NCBI GenBank assembly: GCA_000750105.3
Contig: JPHH03000005.1
Coordinates: 992,001 to 1,056,000, forward strand
Length of the DNA stretch: 64,000 bases
DNA from: Tolypocladium sp. Sup5 PDA-1
Lineage: Eukaryota > Ascomycota > Sordariomycetes > Hypocreales > Ophiocordycipitaceae
Direction of reading: 5' to 3'
Made by a program: the position numbers and the translations under genes. This document shows positions 22,165 through 35,300 of this stretch, in pieces (position 1 is the first letter of the stretch; each line of letters starts with the position of its first letter). The notes under the pieces are model-generated. The model had not been told where the DNA came from and did not search any database. It worked only from the letters and a program-made list of their open reading frames with translations.

Positions 22165-22536
22165 ATGCCCGGCGAGTGTCTGATGCAGTTCTGCGTCCAA
22201 GTCGTCGGGAGATCCCTGCTAACGGCCGGCGTCATCGTCATTGACAAGTACATTGTCCAACGACGCGACACTGTCATCCGACGCGACCGCCAGTGCCAGG
22301 AGCTCCTTCGGCTTCCAGAATGGATGCGCGTCTTCACCGATACCGATCCGGGGATGGAGGATGAAGATATCCGGATGGCTGCCGAGCTTTTTGGCGCATC
22401 CTGCCTTTTCGTCGCTCTGGGAGTAGCAATAGCAGCTTCGACGGGCATTCTATGGAATCCATTGGCGTTGGGCATTGGAGCTGCCATCCCTGGTAGCATT
22501 GTCCTTGCTACCTGGATAATGCTTGCCATTCGCTAA
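22165..22536 (+). CDS. Small hypothetical membrane protein (123 aa)
   Basis: Not recognised. Starts MPGECLMQFC at 22165 after a C/A-rich leader. One hydrophobic segment lies at about residues 14-30 (GRSLLTAGVIVIDKYIVQ). A charged middle follows (RRDTVIRRDRQ, TDTDPGMEDEDIR), then two C-terminal hydrophobic segments (ASCLFVALGVAIAAS and ALGIGAAIPGSIVLATWIML). The first membrane segment faintly resembles that of the 96-aa protein encoded divergently at 20786-21076 (shared ITAG/LTAGV followed by basic residues), so the two may be distant paralogues; this is inference. Confidence 0.5.
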   Translation: MPGECLMQFCVQVVGRSLLTAGVIVIDKYIVQRRDTVIRRDRQCQELLRLPEWMRVFTDTDPGMEDEDIRMAAELFGASCLFVALGVAIAASTGILWNPLALGIGAAIPGSIVLATWIMLAIR

Positions 22537-24321
22537 CGACGGCGACTGAGGTGGCCAGCCCTAATCAAGCAAGGTGAAGGTGGCCAGCCGGTTGAACAAA
22601 GCAGCCAGCCGGATGACCAAAGGAACTCGGATCTGGAAAGGTCTATCCGCTGGGTTTGGGTAGACGGTTGGACGTGTTGATAGATGCGAGGCACGCCGTT
22701 TTCACTGCTCCCCACAGATTGCTGGCGTTTTTTGCTGACGGGTGCACCTACAGACAGACCTACAGCTTGGATTTCACTACTGCAGAACTCCATCGACTCC
22801 TCCCTCTTGCTAGAGCATACGTCGGAAAAGTCGGCCTAAGCGGACTAAGGCCCCTATGTATATTCGGCAAAGCACCCCTCTTTGACACGGACCTGCAGAC
22901 GATGAAGGAGGAGAGCATCACTTTCACCAGACGCGATGTCGAGCCGCTAGATGTATATATGACAGAACACACCCTTCCTAGACCTGCAGACAATGGAGGA
23001 GAGCATAAATTTCACCACATGCGATATCGAGCCGCTAAGCATCCGTACAATGATATTAAAGCATTAAGAGCCACCTAGAGTGTCTCGATAGTAGGTAGCC
23101 CGCGTCTTGCACGGGGCCACGGAAGTGTAACCCGAACCACAAACTCCGAGAACGCTACCACAGTGTATCAAATCCATAAAATTTCCATCAAACGCGCACA
23201 ATAAGGGTATAATATGCCTATTTAAGAATTCCCTGTCGGCCGGCCAACCCTGGCTGAATAAGACCTCGTCCAAGCAAACAACGCAAACCACTCGAACAAA
23301 CAAGGCCGTCTCATCGAACCCGCGATTGGTTCCTCCGTCTATACGTTCCCAACGAGATGGGATGGAGAGGCGGAAATGACAGCAAGTTGTGTAACAAAAT
23401 CAGGTGACGACGAGACAAAAAGATTGCAAGATAGCCACCGCTCGTTGTGCAGACACTTCGGTCGCGTCCGCAGCCCTGCTGCATCACAATGCTGAGACCA
23501 TTGGCAACCATGCATGGACAGAGGCGAATACCACATCCCCCAACCGCCCTGGCGCGGATCATTACGACCATCACCGCATGTCTTGGTCGCCTGGCTGACG
23601 CGGCAGCCCTGGCATGTGGTAGGGGAGTAATATGAGAGAACCCCCATGACCGACTGACCACATGAGAACGAGGTGAAGTGGGCTGCGGACGACGGACTGG
23701 TTCCGTGAAGTGGTGATGGGAAGGGGGCAATGTCGACGACGTGGTGACCTGTCCGGAAGTTCACGGCAGGGACACCCTGGATTACCGAGCCCATCCATCG
23801 GCACTATCAATCCTGCATGCATGTTGGAGGCCTGCGTGCTGCATCAACAGGCGAGTGTCTCTGTGGCGTGCGTACGCCGGCAGAGCCAAACGCTCCGGTG
23901 GCTCCATACCCACTCACCCAACCCATCCACTGCTGTACTCGTAGCAGACTCGACTCGAACCTCTCCAATGAGGCACCCCAGCGGCAGCATGCAGGGTGCG
24001 GCACCGTGCTTCGGAGTCGTGACGCCCGTACCCGCATGGGAGGGGTGGACACGGCAATGGTGGTGTGTCGGCTGCAGCCCTCATTGGTGTGCGCCACAAC
24101 CACCTGACTTCTCCCGCAACCCTCCTCCGCGGAGTTCACGAGGCTGTCCAATCGGTCACTGGAGCGCGACGACATCAGAACAGGTCTTGAGGCGGCGATG
24201 GCTGCGCAAATACGAACCGCAAGGGTCAGTGGTCGTTCGTCGTGGTCCTTGACCGTGACCGCCGTGGCCAACTGCAATCCACGTCTAGACGTAGCGTGGC
24301 TCACGACCCTCTCGGGGCTGT
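22537..24321. other. Convergent intergenic region with an imperfect 57-nt duplication
   Basis: Lies between the small membrane protein gene (+) and the end of medA (-). It holds a short direct duplication at 22891-22949 and 22982-23038. The open frame at 22656-23078 spans it but has no known domain. The rest shows no gene. Confidence 0.4.
22891..23038 (+). repeat. Imperfect tandem direct repeat, two copies of about 57-59 nt
   Basis: Copy 1 (22891-22949) and copy 2 (22982-23038) both start ACCTGCAGAC and end GAGCCGCTA, with GGAGAGCAT and TTTCACCA shared between. Translated, they give LQTMKEESITFTRRDVEPL and LQTMEESINFTTCDIEPL, in different frames. This is what a decayed repeat-containing coding sequence would leave; no intact gene includes both. 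Confidence 0.6.
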
Positions 24322-26925
24322 TCATGCGCGTGGTGCGCCGTCTCCGTACGCGGCCGTGCTATACACTGACTGACCTGGCTGAGGGTGGTGCGCCGCCAGG
24401 CTGGAGTAGCTGTCGGGATAAGTTGCGGACGGAGTGTCCCACCGCGGGGGAGTCGCGGTGGACGGATGGTGGCTGATGGGCGTATGCAGGCCCGTGGTAC
24501 TGTAGCCGCCCGTCGACACAGTCCGAGTGTCGTATGTTGTGACAGCCGGCAGCGGTGTCGTGTTGATACGCATAGGGGGCGGGGGCGGCTGTTGCGGACT
24601 CGCGTTGCGGATGTTCGGGCTGAGCGTGCGGGCGGCGGCAGTCGAGTATGTCGGTGCTGTCGTGTATGGAGTCCAGGACGGCTGTGAGCCCGAGAGTGAT
24701 CGGGGGGACGGTATGGAGTCGTGGTGGCTTGAGTGCACGGAGTACTGGCTTTGCGGATCACCATGCTGCGACGGAAGGCTCTGTTGTGAACCCATACCCT
24801 GTCCTGGCGGCGTGGGCAGCGGCGCATATGGTGCGGCGCTCACCGGCGTCATCATGGTTGCCGGAGGCAAGGTGCTGCTCGGGCTGGCGCTGTACTTGCC
24901 GATAATCTTCTTTAGCGCCGGCTCCAGGATCTTCCACGGAAACACCTTGACGTCCTTTTCGATATTCCGCGGTTTGGGGTTGGGGAACCCCATGATGATC
25001 TTGAAGAACTCCTCGCTGTCTGCCTTGGCTTTGGACACGGTTAGTGGATGGAATCCCTCGAGGTTGCGCCGGATACGGTTCTTTTCCTCGACACTGAAGC
25101 GGTTGGGCGCCGCCACGAGCTGCTCCAAGAGATGGATCGTGTCGACTGACGTGACGTAGCACTCGCCCTTCTCGGCCCACCAAATGCACGAGATGCAGAT
25201 GCTGTTGGGCGGGCGCTCGTTGACCGGGACTGAGCGGAACGTGGCTGTCAGTGTTGAACCCGTCTGCGACTTGCGGAACATGACGATGCGGCGGCGGTTG
25301 TCCCACTCCTCCTGCGTCCAGTTCTCAGCCATCGTGTCCAGCTTGCCGTTGATTTTGAGCACTGCCTTGCTTGAGTAGAGCGAGATGGGGTGGTGGTACG
25401 GCCCGTTGCCGCCGGCCCCGTTAGCGATCGTGCTCGTCCGGATGAGCTGTGGCGTCCCGCTACCCGAGGACGACGGCATCGGTAGTGGCGTCAGACTTGG
25501 TCGGCCCGTCCCCATCCCCGAATGGTCCAACACTGTCGACCTCCCCGTGCTCCCCAAGGTGCCGCCAAACCCGCTCCATCCCGGCATGGGCCGGCGATGG
25601 TGGTAGTGCGGGTCCGTGAAGCTGGTGGTGCGGTATGTAGATATCATGTCGTTGTTGCCCTGCGGGAATTCGTTTGCATACTGGCCTTGTTGCGACGGGT
25701 AATCGTAACTATTTGTAGCCGCGTCCGACGGCAGATGCGCCTCGACTTTGGGCGAGGGACTCGGCTGATCAACTTGGGGTCCAGGTGCCGTTGTGTCATG
25801 CTTGGGGATTTTGGCTGTCCGCGTGATGTCATCCCCGGACCCTTCAAGATACTGAAAAGACCCAGCAACCGTCCGCGAGATCTCTTCCCCAGATGGCCCC
25901 TCAATCACTAATGACACAGGCACGTTGTTGCCGTTGCAGCCCGTGACTATCAGTTGCGGCGCATCCGCGCTGCACGAGTATACAAAGCCCGTGCTATCCT
26001 GGGCCTCGCGGGTCACGTCCTGGACCGGACACTTTTCGGAGCCGAAGAAGAGGGAGAAGTAAGGCATCGGAGACGACATGGAAAACAGGTCGTATTGGGA
26101 TGAAATTTTCAGAAAGACCTTCGTGCCGAACATGCCCGAGGTTGGTTGACAGGAGAGCACAGTTGGCCCTGTCGGGATGTACTGCGCGACAGCATTGTTC
26201 GAGGCAAAAGACTGCTGGTTGAGCTGAGCAAACTTGTCTGTTTGCTGCGCAGAAAAGGACTGCGCCGGATACTGCTCATAAGCTGCATCCTGGTACCGTG
26301 TTGAATCGTAACCTGCTGACCGCCAAAATAGAATCTCGTTAGCCATGTTGTTCTCGTTCTCTGCTCGCTCCGCCAGAATCCCCATGGGGCGCCACAACCC
26401 GCCCTTCTGCTATCCGCCCCCTCTTTGAATTTCTTGCCCTGCTAGAGAGAGTAGGCAAGTCTGCTCTTTCACCTGGACAATCTCGACCTGCCGAAAACCA
26501 TTTGGGGAATCAAGTACTTACCGTGCATCGAAGGCAGCTGGGCTTTGCTGTATGTGGCCATGTCCAAGACCGTCGGGGGGGAGTCCCCGTGTGGACCTCC
26601 TCCGCTAGCTGCTCGAGCAGCCTCTTCGTATCTGAGAGTGAGAGTGTCGGGCGACTCGAGCCTGTCGTCGACACCAAGGATTATCGTTTTTTGAGTATGG
26701 TACACCGGCTGTGCGTTCAGCATGTCAGTCCAGATGCCCTGAGTTGTATCCCGAAACAGATAGTACGAAAGAGCCGTTTCTCAAGACAAGGTAGACATGG
26801 TGAAAGAGAGGAGAGATGGAAGCTAGATCTTTGTCCCCCAGAATAGTGATGTTGGAACAAGGTCTGGGGTTTCGACTCACCTCGAAAAGCTTGTAAGATG
26901 GGGACTGGAACTTGACAGCAGACAT
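24322..26925 (-). CDS. medA: MedA/Acr1/Ren1-family developmental regulator
   Basis: Nuclear regulator of conidiophore development (A. nidulans medA, M. oryzae ACR1, F. oxysporum REN1). Exons 26925-26881, 26708-26522 and 26360-24322 give 756 aa. The N-terminus starts MSAVKFQSPSYKLFE. The last splice (donor GTAAGT at 26521, acceptor GAGCAG at 26361) gives MHENENNMANEIL and is forced by an in-frame TAG just upstream. The family domain lies around residues 400-560 with NWTQEEWDNRRRIVMFRK, ICISCIWWAEKGECYVTS and NPKPRNIEKDVKVFPWKIL. Outside it the protein is low-complexity Ser/Pro/Tyr/Gln-rich, as expected for a regulator. An IPT-like N-terminal segment is possible (TVLSCQPTSGMFGTKVFLKI). Its upstream flank is about 13 kb without a recognised gene, in keeping with the long leaders reported for medA. 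Confidence 0.88.
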
Positions 26926-29900
26926 GAAGCTGTCAGGAAAGGGATGAAGTGTAGTTGGAGATCAGAGTTCAGAGAATGGAGGAGCTGAAGAATGCCAACC
27001 ACTGTCTTGGGTAACGAAGGTGGTCGCAGCAGGAGTTAAAACTAGGTCTCGTCGAGGTCTTATCCGGCGAGGATCACTCGGGCAAGAGGGGTTTCCCTTC
27101 GCTCGGAAACGCTAGGTCTCTCGGAGATTTGATATGCTACAGCTAAGAGGCTAAAGCGGAGGTGGATGCTTTTGTTATGCTGCGGAGACCTGTCAGTAAC
27201 GCTCTCGACATTGCTTCTTTCCCCTCCGGGAAGGGGGGCTTGGGTGAGACAAGCTGATGGGCCTTGGGGTGACCTTACTGGCGCGATGTGAGATCCTGGC
27301 AGTGGCGGAGGATTGTCCCAATCCTCAGCAGAGACAGTTGCATTCCAAAAGAGAAAGGTCCCTACGCTGCAAGAGAGCTGGATGCCTTGCCCTGCTTGGA
27401 TCGACTTCCTCGAAGCGGCGAAGCGGCGACTCTGAGAGGTGCAAGGACGGCCTAGGAAAACTAGAACAAGCAACGTCTCATTGGTGCAGGGCTCTCTGAT
27501 GAGGAAATGCGAATTCCTTGGAAGTCGGGTTTCGGGAAACCGAGTCTGGCGGAGGAACGCGGCGTGGTTTCGTGTGTGCTTGCTAGTACCGAGCACCGTA
27601 TGGCTTCGCTTGCTGTCATCCATAACGGGTCAGCATTCTTTTTATCCGCGTGGCAAGCTGCTACCGGCACCACACCCCCTCGCGGAGACTCGGGTGCCCG
27701 CAGAGCAATAGGGGATGGAGAGAAGATCGACATTAGCGCGCGGAATCAGACTTACATGGTTTCAAGGCTGGCGCGAGACGGATTGCAGGAACGAGGTCCC
27801 AACGATCAACGGAAGTCGTCCTTGCTTGAGATCGGTGGAGCCGCGATACTCCCGCTCTGCAGATACACTGAGCTGTTCGCAGGGAGGGAAATGAAGGTCA
27901 GCACGCGATAGCTCGCGGGGACAAGCGGCGCTTTGGAGTTTTAGGAGCGGCAGCGAAGTGGTGGTGACAGCAGGCAGAAATAGGCCGTCGGGGACGTTGA
28001 CGTGCAGAGAGATAGCGCTGAGTGGTGGGATAAGCCAGCATGCGGCTCGGCCAAGCGAAGGGCGAGCAGTCTGATTCAGACGCTGATGGGATTCAGGAGA
28101 GTCAAAGTCTCGGTTGCTCTTGGGGGTGTCAGATGGCAAGAGAGGGATGAGGAACAAGCGGGAAGCATTTCTTTTGGAGACTGGGACGGCTTATGCAAGT
28201 GGTTTCTGCCCTGCGTCAAGCCATCGACGGTCGGCCCAAGCTGTGGCGGAATACCTGGGGGAGGGCAAGGGAGGGAAAGGTGCAGATCTATAGTGTGATA
28301 TGGCCCACGCAGCAGCCAATGGAGAATGGGCGTAGGGAAGGAACACGGAAAGATGATGAACATGAGAAAGAGAGACAGTTATCTTGCAAGGCCAGCCTCC
28401 CTTGGAGGAAGCACGTCAGCGGGGACGGTGGACTGGGGGAAACAAGAGGCACGGGCAGCGGCAGACGGACGTTGCTTTTGGACAGCTCGAGGAGTAGAGC
28501 GTCCGCCCAGCCGAAGAAAGACCAGGACCCAGTGACGGTGAGTACCTAGCACCCCCACTGACAGACGCCCCATCCACAGCATCAAAACAGCCCGAGTGAG
28601 TGAGCATCGGGCCTGGGACTGGCACAGCAGACGGCGGCTGGTCGGCCGCGGGGCTTCAGGACGGCGACCAGACGTTCAAGTGGCGCCGTGCGGGCATCTG
28701 GGGGGGAGAGCAGGGGTCATGGAGATGGCCAGCAAGGCGAGCAAGGCTCCGTCCCAAGCCGTTGAGATGCGAGATTCGTAGTGTCTTGGAGGACACCTGC
28801 AAGGGTGATGGGTGACAGGCGAGATGGTGTCTGGTGGTGTGGGGGTGTGAATGAGGACGTGCGGGAGGAACCACGGGGGCGTGTCTTTGCAGAGGAAACA
28901 GTGGCGCATTTCTCTTGGCGTGACGTGAGAGGGATGGAACCGAATGGCTGCGACGATGGGACGGATACCTAGATGGACGCTGCCGACGTTTCTCTACGAG
29001 TACCCAGCAGGCCAGTTCCATGTACTCCGTATGCACTGGCTAGCACGAGGCATCTGGCAGAACATCACGCTGGTGACGTCCACCAGGTACCACCGTACCT
29101 GACCATGACAGGAGCCAACATCCGAAAAACTGCGGGCAACTTCTCCCAGTAAGGGGGACTCGATCCGGCCAGAAACAAACAGTGACAAGTGTTAAAACGT
29201 ACGTACATATCCGTACAGGCAGGCAGGCCTCCGTTTGCTCCAGCCGCAGATGCTGTCGGGATGGCGGGCCAAAGACGCGTGTAAGTTGAGTAGAGAACCG
29301 CTAGGTTGGTCCCTACCGCCCCCAGGTGTGAGTCTACCGCATATCAGTCAGCGCATGATTGGTCCTCTGCATTAGCGGCATGGCCCTCCACCGACAGTAG
29401 CGGGTGCCGGGGTCGAGGAGGTGGAGCTCCAAGTGAACTGGCAGAGCCGGTGGCAGGGAAGACGCTGGAGCTTCAGAAGCCGGCTTTTGGCGGCAGGGCC
29501 ACCGGTAGGTACCTAACTAGTGGACCGTGCCACTGCAGCGCTGGGAGCGAGAGCAAGAGATCAGCGGGGGCTCCACTGGCCACTTGGCCCTTGAGCCCAG
29601 CAAGGATGGACTGGAAGCTCTGCAACCTTCAGGCGGCTGGCTCCCGGTTCTGTGCGGTCCCGGTTGACTGAGTCCAGCAGGTAGGCTCTGGCTGAGGCGT
29701 GCTGAAGAACGGCCGCCTGCGGGTCCCTGACATCCGCTAGCGGGTGATTGCTTGAGCTTTGGCTCTCGGGCGGTACAGGCGGTGCCAGCCGCCAGTCCGT
29801 CCGCTCGTCCCGCGCCGTTCAATCCACCTGTGCCTGTACTCCGTACGGATAAAGCCAGACGAGACAGTCCAAACCTAACAGCCGCTGGGCTCCTGGGCTG

Positions 29901-30000
29901 CGCGTGCTTCTCCACAGTGTCCGGTGGCCTTCGCAACGCAAGGAGGCACCCGAGGAGAGCCTCTATACGAGAGGAAGATGGAGGGGTGGGAAGACGCGAG
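26926..30000 (-). promoter_or_regulatory. Presumed long leader and promoter of medA, pyrimidine-rich on the minus strand
   Basis: Directly upstream of the medA start. The minus strand is C/T-rich over much of 27.0-28.6 kb, as in fungal promoters and 5' UTRs, and a CTGACAG 3' splice-like site ends 4 nt before the ATG. Several short upstream open frames exist (for example 27060-27623 -), none with a domain. Whether this is transcribed cannot be told from sequence. GTACTCCGTA and TACTCCGTAC motifs lie at 29022 and 29837. Confidence 0.35.
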
Positions 30001-30409
30001 CAACAGGCAATGGGGGAGTTTACGTACAGCTGTTTACCCGGAACGGCAAGAATGACCAAACCCAAAGAAGATGACGACGAATGGCCCAATGGCCAGTAGG
30101 CGGCGAGCTGCAAATGTGACGCGATGTGCCAATACCGACGATCGACGCACGAGCAGTGCCCGTGGATCTGGTAGGATCAGCAGACCAATGCGCCTCGCAC
30201 CTCTCTGAGAAAGCTCCGTCGGCCGCCGTCTCGTCCGGCTTCTGCCTGTCATGCTCATTCCAGTCAGTCGGCTCGTTACTTTTTTTCTTAGGGCGCTGGC
30301 TACTTGGCCTCGTCCCATTCTGCCCCAACTGGTCGCGCGCCACCCAAGACGGCATGTGACGAAAAGAGAGCGTGTGCCAAGGGAGGAAAAGAGCACGCGC
30401 GTGGTGATC

Positions 30410-30441
30410 GTGTGTGTGTGTGTGTGTGCGTGTGTGTGCGT
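30410..30441 (+). repeat. (TG)n microsatellite
   Basis: An alternating TG tract interrupted by two CG steps. No gene spans it. Confidence 0.9.
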
Positions 30442-32309
30442 GGGAAACAGAATCGTGCAGAGGCTGTGTCCAACGTCCCGTGTCCATCATCTTCATCAAG
30501 ATAGAATGTTCGACTTCAGCAGCCAACCCATCCACCGTCCAGAGCGCCGGTATTTCCGCCCTCTGTCCAGGTCTGCCCCTGTGCCTTATCGCTGTCTCAA
30601 CCCCACAGCCAGGCCGACGGGAAGGACGACAACGGGGCCAAAGAAGGCCAAGACAGACGTAGCGGACTGGCGGCTGGTGTCTCTGCCAATCTGGCGTCAC
30701 CGCACAACGTGATAAAACGTGGGAAATGACTCTGATGCCCGCATGATTGTAATCAAAGAGTGCGATGCGCACGGGGTGACGATGAAAGCTTGATGGTGAT
30801 GGAGCACGGGGCACCCTAGCGGCTCGCAGTAACGCCGCCAAATTTCCTTCCCACTGAACCAGCATGGCCATTGGCTACCAGGGGTTGGCTGCAGCGACCG
30901 TAGTCGGGGAATATCTCCCGTATCCTGCTAGCAAGGGCATGGCCCGGCAAGTTGTTGGCCATTACTTTGTAGGCAAGGCAGTTGAACGACCTGTCCATCC
31001 GCTTGGACAACTGGACATTGGGCTAAGATGGGGACCCCGACAAGGGCGATAGGGGGAAGGGGGGAGGCTGGCATGGCCAGCAAGATGGGAACTAAGAGTG
31101 ACGAAACGAACGAGTCCATACCGTTGACAATATAGAAAGCATATCATACCGTATGTCAACCGAACTTGGCCAGTGTTGGCTCAAGTGTCTTTGGAGACGC
31201 AAGGTACGGCTACCAGGGCGTGGCGTCGGCTTGGAGTCCCTGGCCACAGCTGTCAGTAATGGATCTAGCCCAACGCAAACCATCGCTCGTGTCTCACCTT
31301 TGTTTTTGCTTATTTTGGCCTTGCTTCTTCTCGATACGATCTGCTTTCTTTTTCTCCCTGCCCTTTTCGTCCGCTGGCGTAGTCTGTTCGTTGTTTTCTT
31401 GCAGCTCTCGGATCGCGCGCTCTCGGCCGCTCACTTCGGGCCCTCTTTGGCAGATCGGCCCTGTTGCCGTCTTTCGTTCGCTATCCTGACTCAAACCGTG
31501 CCGCTTTGACGCAGGGAAAAGAAATGCCAGGGCTAATTCGTCGATGTGCGTAGGCGTGCAGTAGCTGCTCGTGCTCGGTACTCGTGGATGTCGGCGGCAG
31601 GCACGTCCAAGTGAACAGTGACTGTGGTTGGCGTGGGGTCGTATATATGTCTCGAGACAAGGAGGGAGACCTTGGATCTGACGGCGAGGACAGGATCTTG
31701 AAGACCTCAATCGGTGTTTCCAGGAGACTGCCATTGGAGGCCCGTTGGGGACCACAAGTTATCTTATACCCGAGCCCAGGATTGCGAGCACCGGTAACAG
31801 GTGCTGGAGCCAAGGCCATTCAGCGTTTGCGTGGCCTGTCCGCCTCTCCTTCTGGGACCTGCCGCCGTTGCTACTCCCTACCTATCCACCGAGGGTCATA
31901 CAACGTACGGCAGGCCCGCCGCTGATGGCGAAAGCTTCCTCGTCGCAAGGGAGAGCGAGGAATGCCAGCAAGTCATCTCGAAGTAGCGGCGGGCCTGGTG
32001 AATGGCCACCGCGACGAGATCGATACCTGGGCAGCGGGGCCTGGGGATCCTGGTCCCCCGGCTGTCCCACCGTCCGCCGCGCCGGGGCCCATAACAACAG
32101 CCTGCGTCCCCCGGCCATGGCGCTCAATCTCCTCGGCGACCTGCGCCTCGAAGTGACCGACGAGTCGACGACAGACCGGATAGGGGACGCCATCGACGCC
32201 GCGCTGGGCTTGCACCATCTTTTGCTGCCGTGGGTTTGGCGCGAGCGGTGTTGCACAAGCGCGTGTCGAGCCCAATCAAAATTTGCAGAGAAGCTCTGTG
32301 CTGCACAAT

Positions 32310-32334
32310 GAGAGAGGGAGAGAGAGAGAGAGAG
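32310..32334 (+). repeat. (GA)n microsatellite
   Basis: A purine AG tract of about 25 nt with one GG interruption, inside the gene desert. Confidence 0.85.
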
Positions 32335-35300
32335 GCGACAGAGACGAGGGCGTGCAAGTGCTCGGGCGTGGGGGGGCGTCAAAGGATGACAATATTGCCA
32401 TGCTCACAGCTTCAGCTGCGGATGGCTGCTCCATCATCGACTGGCAGCCGTTGTACGGCACCACGAACCTGCTGTGCTCCGTTGGCTTGGAACTCTCGGC
32501 CGGTTGGCTGATTGGGTTTCTTGTGCCTGGCAGACGATCAAAACTCGATGGATAAGCACCTGCCTTGACCTTGGGCGGACCATCCCATTGACAGTGGCAA
32601 GCAGGAAGCGGGCAACGAGCCCCACTTCTCCCCAGGCAACCTAAAGATACACGGTGCGTAACACATAGCGTCAATAGATTTGTGACGCTGTGATAAGTGC
32701 AATGTTCCGATTTGTAGAAGCCCAACTTCTTGTGACTTCAATACGGAGTAGTGGTCTTCACTAACAAACCGAAATACCGACTGCAGCACGGCGGCGTCTT
32801 ATTGGACATGATCCCTGTAAGTGATACTCTTGCTCCTTTACGGAGTACCACTGTCAAAGGGGCCGCTTGCCGGGTCGGCCTGTCCCTTCTGCCGGGTCCA
32901 GCGGGACAGTCGGAGCAAACGGCGACAGTGGTCGGTCGACCAGGGTCTGGGCGGCCCACGGCAAAGCCAAACGGTGACTGAGCGAGGATCGACACAGGGG
33001 GGTCGGGCTAGGGCGTTCGTGATCTCTGAGCCGAACAGACAGGGGCAGACTTCCGCATCGCATCGCTGGTTCGTCCAGTCGTCGCGTGCATGCAGCACTG
33101 CTAACCCGACTCGGCACTTGTGTTGCCTGCACGGGAAAATGGGGCTGCTGGGGAACAGGGTCCATCATCTGGGCCATCATCTGGACACGCGAAGAGGCAT
33201 GATGCAGGGTCACAAACCTGGCGCCAACCTCGGCAAGGCTCAAGCCCGGCAGTACGTCAACGGACAAGGTGCTTTTTCACACTCCTTGTGCTAGCCATGA
33301 CCCGAATGTGATGCCTCAACTGAGGTTGACGAAACGCTGGACGCAAGGAGGCCCGTGGGCAAGCCGGTGTTGTCCTATTGCAAGGTACAGAGATGAAAAG
33401 AACCACGAATCTTGTGTCCGGGACGCAAGGGGCCACGATGGCCCGATAGGAAGAGACAAGTGCGACTGCCTCATGTACCTGCCTAGCCACGATGGCGTGT
33501 CTGGCTGAAGCATCAACGGCGAGGCAGGAGCTCTGCGCGCCGTTTCCAAAGTGAAGTGACTCTGGTCGAAACGGCCAACGAGGCAAGGAGGTGAGGTGCG
33601 GTTGCCGTCTAGTCGAGGTTCGGATGAGTCGCAACTACCTAGGTAAGAAAACGCCTTCGCCGCGCTATTCAGATCGCGACATGCCAAACTGCTTCACGCG
33701 TCGAGAGGGAAAAGGCTCATGAGCCCCCCGGCTCTGTTTCCACCATATTAGAGAGAGGCGATATCCAGTCAATTGCAGGTGCATTTCTCGCAAGGTTACC
33801 CCGAAAGCACATGCTCTGTCTTCTCGTTCCTCGGAGCTGCCTGGCCCTGTCTCCTCGCCGTTACTCCGCACCAGCATGGCATCTATATCGCACGTCTTGA
33901 CGTATTCAGAGTGCCACTGTGTGCACTCGCTCATGCAAAGTGCTGTCTGTAGTCCGTAACGATGAAGCAGATACCCGAGTCACAAGCGGCAGGCTGCCGG
34001 TTACCATACAGCTGGGTCAGCCTCCCAAACCTGGTCATTTGCCTCTGGACCCAGGAGCATGCCAGGTAAGGATTTCATCCTCAGTCGCTTGCTTCGCATG
34101 TTTTCCATAGCGGCAAGGTTACGTACGTTGTATTTGCTTGCTTCGTTTGATGCGCCTCTTCCTGATGCTGGCAAGGTTCTTCCGGTGGCGCACTCACAAT
34201 CGGGCCATTTTGCAGCTTCTCCAGCCAGCCTCTATGCCGACGACCAAGCGAGCGGCCACCAATTGTTCTCATGCGCGCCGTTCCACGACATGGCCAGGTT
34301 GAGACCTCCGCATTTAGCCTCGGCGCACAGTTGCCTTCGCGCTGCACCGAATGAGTGCTTCATTGAGTTGACGCTCAAGCGAAAAGCCACATGCTGTTGG
34401 TTTCGTTTGGGCGACATGGTCCCGGGATTATGGGTCTGCCATGGTGCCTGTGTGCTCTGTCTCGGATGCACCATCGCAATGGGTAGCAGCGTGGTAGATT
34501 TCCAGCCGGGGTAGAATTCAGCGCAATACGCCCGCTTGACAACCTGAGCTCCCAACTGGCTGGCTTTACAACTGGCTTGAGCCTCGACAATTCACTTGTC
34601 ACAGGTCGCCACGGAGCACTCGGCTGCGCGGCTGGGCCTCTGGTGTCATGTCTGCAATGGTGCAAGTGCAAGTGCACGGTCTGATCGACGTATTTGCGGT
34701 CCGGGATGGCAGCCACAAGGCGAACGAAATTCGGCAACTCGGTTTGCATACCCCCGCCATGCAAGCTGGTTCGAGACACCAGCATGGATAAGGAGCATAC
34801 GATCATGTGCCATGGGTGTTCGTAACGCCCAGGTACTTCGCACGAAAAGCAGATTCGCTCGGTTCAAGCCGAGGGATATTATCCTTGCTGACCGATTCGC
34901 CAGCACGAAACCTCTGCACAACCACAAACCGGGACCATTTGTTTCCGAGCCCAGGGATGCGGCTGCTCAGCAGGCAGTTGCTCGTCTGTACCGGCACCCT
35001 CAGCGCACCTTGCTGTTCCGACACGAATCAAGCCAGCCAGCTTGGGCATTTGCCTTTAATGGGGTATGTACGAAGTACGACTAGCTTGCTGCTTGGCGAG
35101 AGTCTCAGATAAGGGGACGCCAATTATCGAAAGGCACTTCGACCACTGCACCCTGGAGGGCATCCTTCTAGAACCGGCGAGTACGGGGCTGCCATCTGAA
35201 ACTTGTCGAGACGAAGAGCCCGCAAGCGAACCATTGCCACTGAGGGGCCACGGGCTGGCTGATGAAGATCTAGCCTCGTGGTCGGGGAGGATCATGAGCA

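Noticed and set aside
27060..27623. 187-aa minus-strand frame upstream of medA
   Set aside because: No recognisable domain; if transcribed it would be a uORF of the medA leader, but nothing in the sequence proves this.
30020..30871. 283-aa minus-strand open frame in the gene desert
   Set aside because: Includes a translated TG microsatellite (THTHTHD), has chance-like composition and no family resemblance.
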